Shown: in pieces, positions 63,730 to 64,000 of the stretch
Position numbering within the stretch: position 1 is the first letter of the stretch
How the letters are laid out: each line of letters starts with the position of its first letter
Assembly: GCA_016213505.1 (NCBI GenBank)
Contig: JACRAF010000033.1
Location: 1 to 64,000 of the forward strand
Origin: Devosia nanyangense
GTDB taxonomy: Bacteria > Pseudomonadota > Alphaproteobacteria > Rhizobiales > Devosiaceae
Direction: 5' to 3'
Length of the DNA stretch: 64,000 bases
Made by a program: the position numbers and the translations under genes
The notes under the pieces: model-generated
What the model saw: the letters and a program-made list of their open reading frames with translations, nothing else
What the model was told of the DNA's origin: nothing
The model's database searches: none

Positions 63730-64000
63730 ATGTTGGCAGCAGCGGGCATCGGCCTCGGCCACTATCTCACGGTCGGCGCAATCCTCTTTACGCTCGGGGT
63801 GTTCGGCATCTTCCTCAACAGGAAGAACATCATCATCATCCTGATGTCGGTCGAGCTGATCCTGCTCTCGGTCAACATCAACTTCGTCGCCTTCTCCGCC
63901 CAGCTCGGCGATCTCGTCGGGCAGGTGTTCGCGCTGCTCATCCTCACCGTCGCCGCCGCCGAGGCAGCGATCGGCCTTGCCATCCTCGTCGTCTTCTATC
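63730..64000 (+). CDS. nuoK: NADH-quinone oxidoreductase subunit K, 3' end outside window
   Basis: The first 90 codons of a roughly 100-codon gene; the stop lies beyond the window. [56 protein letters not shown] contains the helix 2 Glu of MSVELILLS needed for proton transfer, and the second Glu in [12 protein letters not shown]. Three hydrophobic segments are seen. The subunit sits between NuoJ and the antiporter-like subunits, which would follow next (nuoL, M, N). Confidence 0.95.
   Translation, partial: MLAAAGIGLGHYLTVGAILFTLGVFGIFLNRKNIIIILMSVELILLSVNINFVAFSAQLGDLVGQVFALLILTVAAAEAAIGLAILVVFY

Overview
The window reads as a continuous piece of a GC-rich alphaproteobacterial chromosome, most likely Hyphomicrobiales and possibly near Devosia. 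Pointers to this are the glnB-glnA order, the alphaproteobacterial-type acidic insert in GyrA, the nuo operon with a long-tailed NuoE, CTTG/CCTAT heat-shock promoters before clpP and lon, and a RIME-like palindromic repeat. The genus is an inference; there is no rRNA to settle it.

Layout. 1-10.5 kb: 3' part of gyrA, a GNAT acetyltransferase, two LysE-type exporters, coaD, two cyclophilins (periplasmic then cytoplasmic), two tandem small secreted paralogs, queA-tgt (queuosine) and pgi. 10.8-13.5 kb: tRNA-Lys, two tandem collagen-like secreted proteins and, divergently, a glycosyltransferase gene pair. 13.5-24.2 kb: a SPOR-like membrane protein, glmU-glmS, aroA, a diguanylate cyclase, a DEAD-box helicase, an Excalibur-like protein and parE. 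24.4-31.7 kb: a PepSY-like protein, a 550-base stretch ending in a structured leader, an ABC-F ATPase, an OsmC protein, glnB-glnA under an apparent sigma-54/NtrC promoter, tRNA-Leu and tig. 31.7-47.4 kb: nnr, a P450, a YbjN-like protein, clpP-clpX, an arginase/methyltransferase pair, cysK, an ATP-grasp enzyme paired with an unknown protein, lon, an MFS exporter and hup. 47.4-52.8 kb: tRNA-Val, a BBE-type flavoprotein, tRNA-Asp and a tandem run of five small outer-membrane beta-barrel proteins.

52.9-64 kb: respiratory complex I (nuoA-B-C-D-E-F-G-H-I-J-K, K cut by the window edge), one long operon with mostly overlapping or abutting genes. It is interrupted by foreign or accessory pieces. Between nuoC and nuoD sits a four-helix-bundle (S23/IVP family) gene enclosed by inverted arrays of the heptamer GGCAGTC, which would fold into a 29-bp RNA stem. 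Between nuoF and nuoG sit a small membrane protein and a DUF3291-like protein. Between nuoI and nuoJ sits a RIME-like double palindrome. nuoB also appears to carry an in-frame internal deletion of about 45 codons.

The most interesting items are the S23/heptamer cassette (an rRNA-intervening-sequence-like element in an mRNA), the NuoB deletion, the ATP-grasp/unknown-protein pair, the collagen-like pair beside a glycosyltransferase, the Tgt that has lost most zinc ligands, and the leader of the ABC-F gene.
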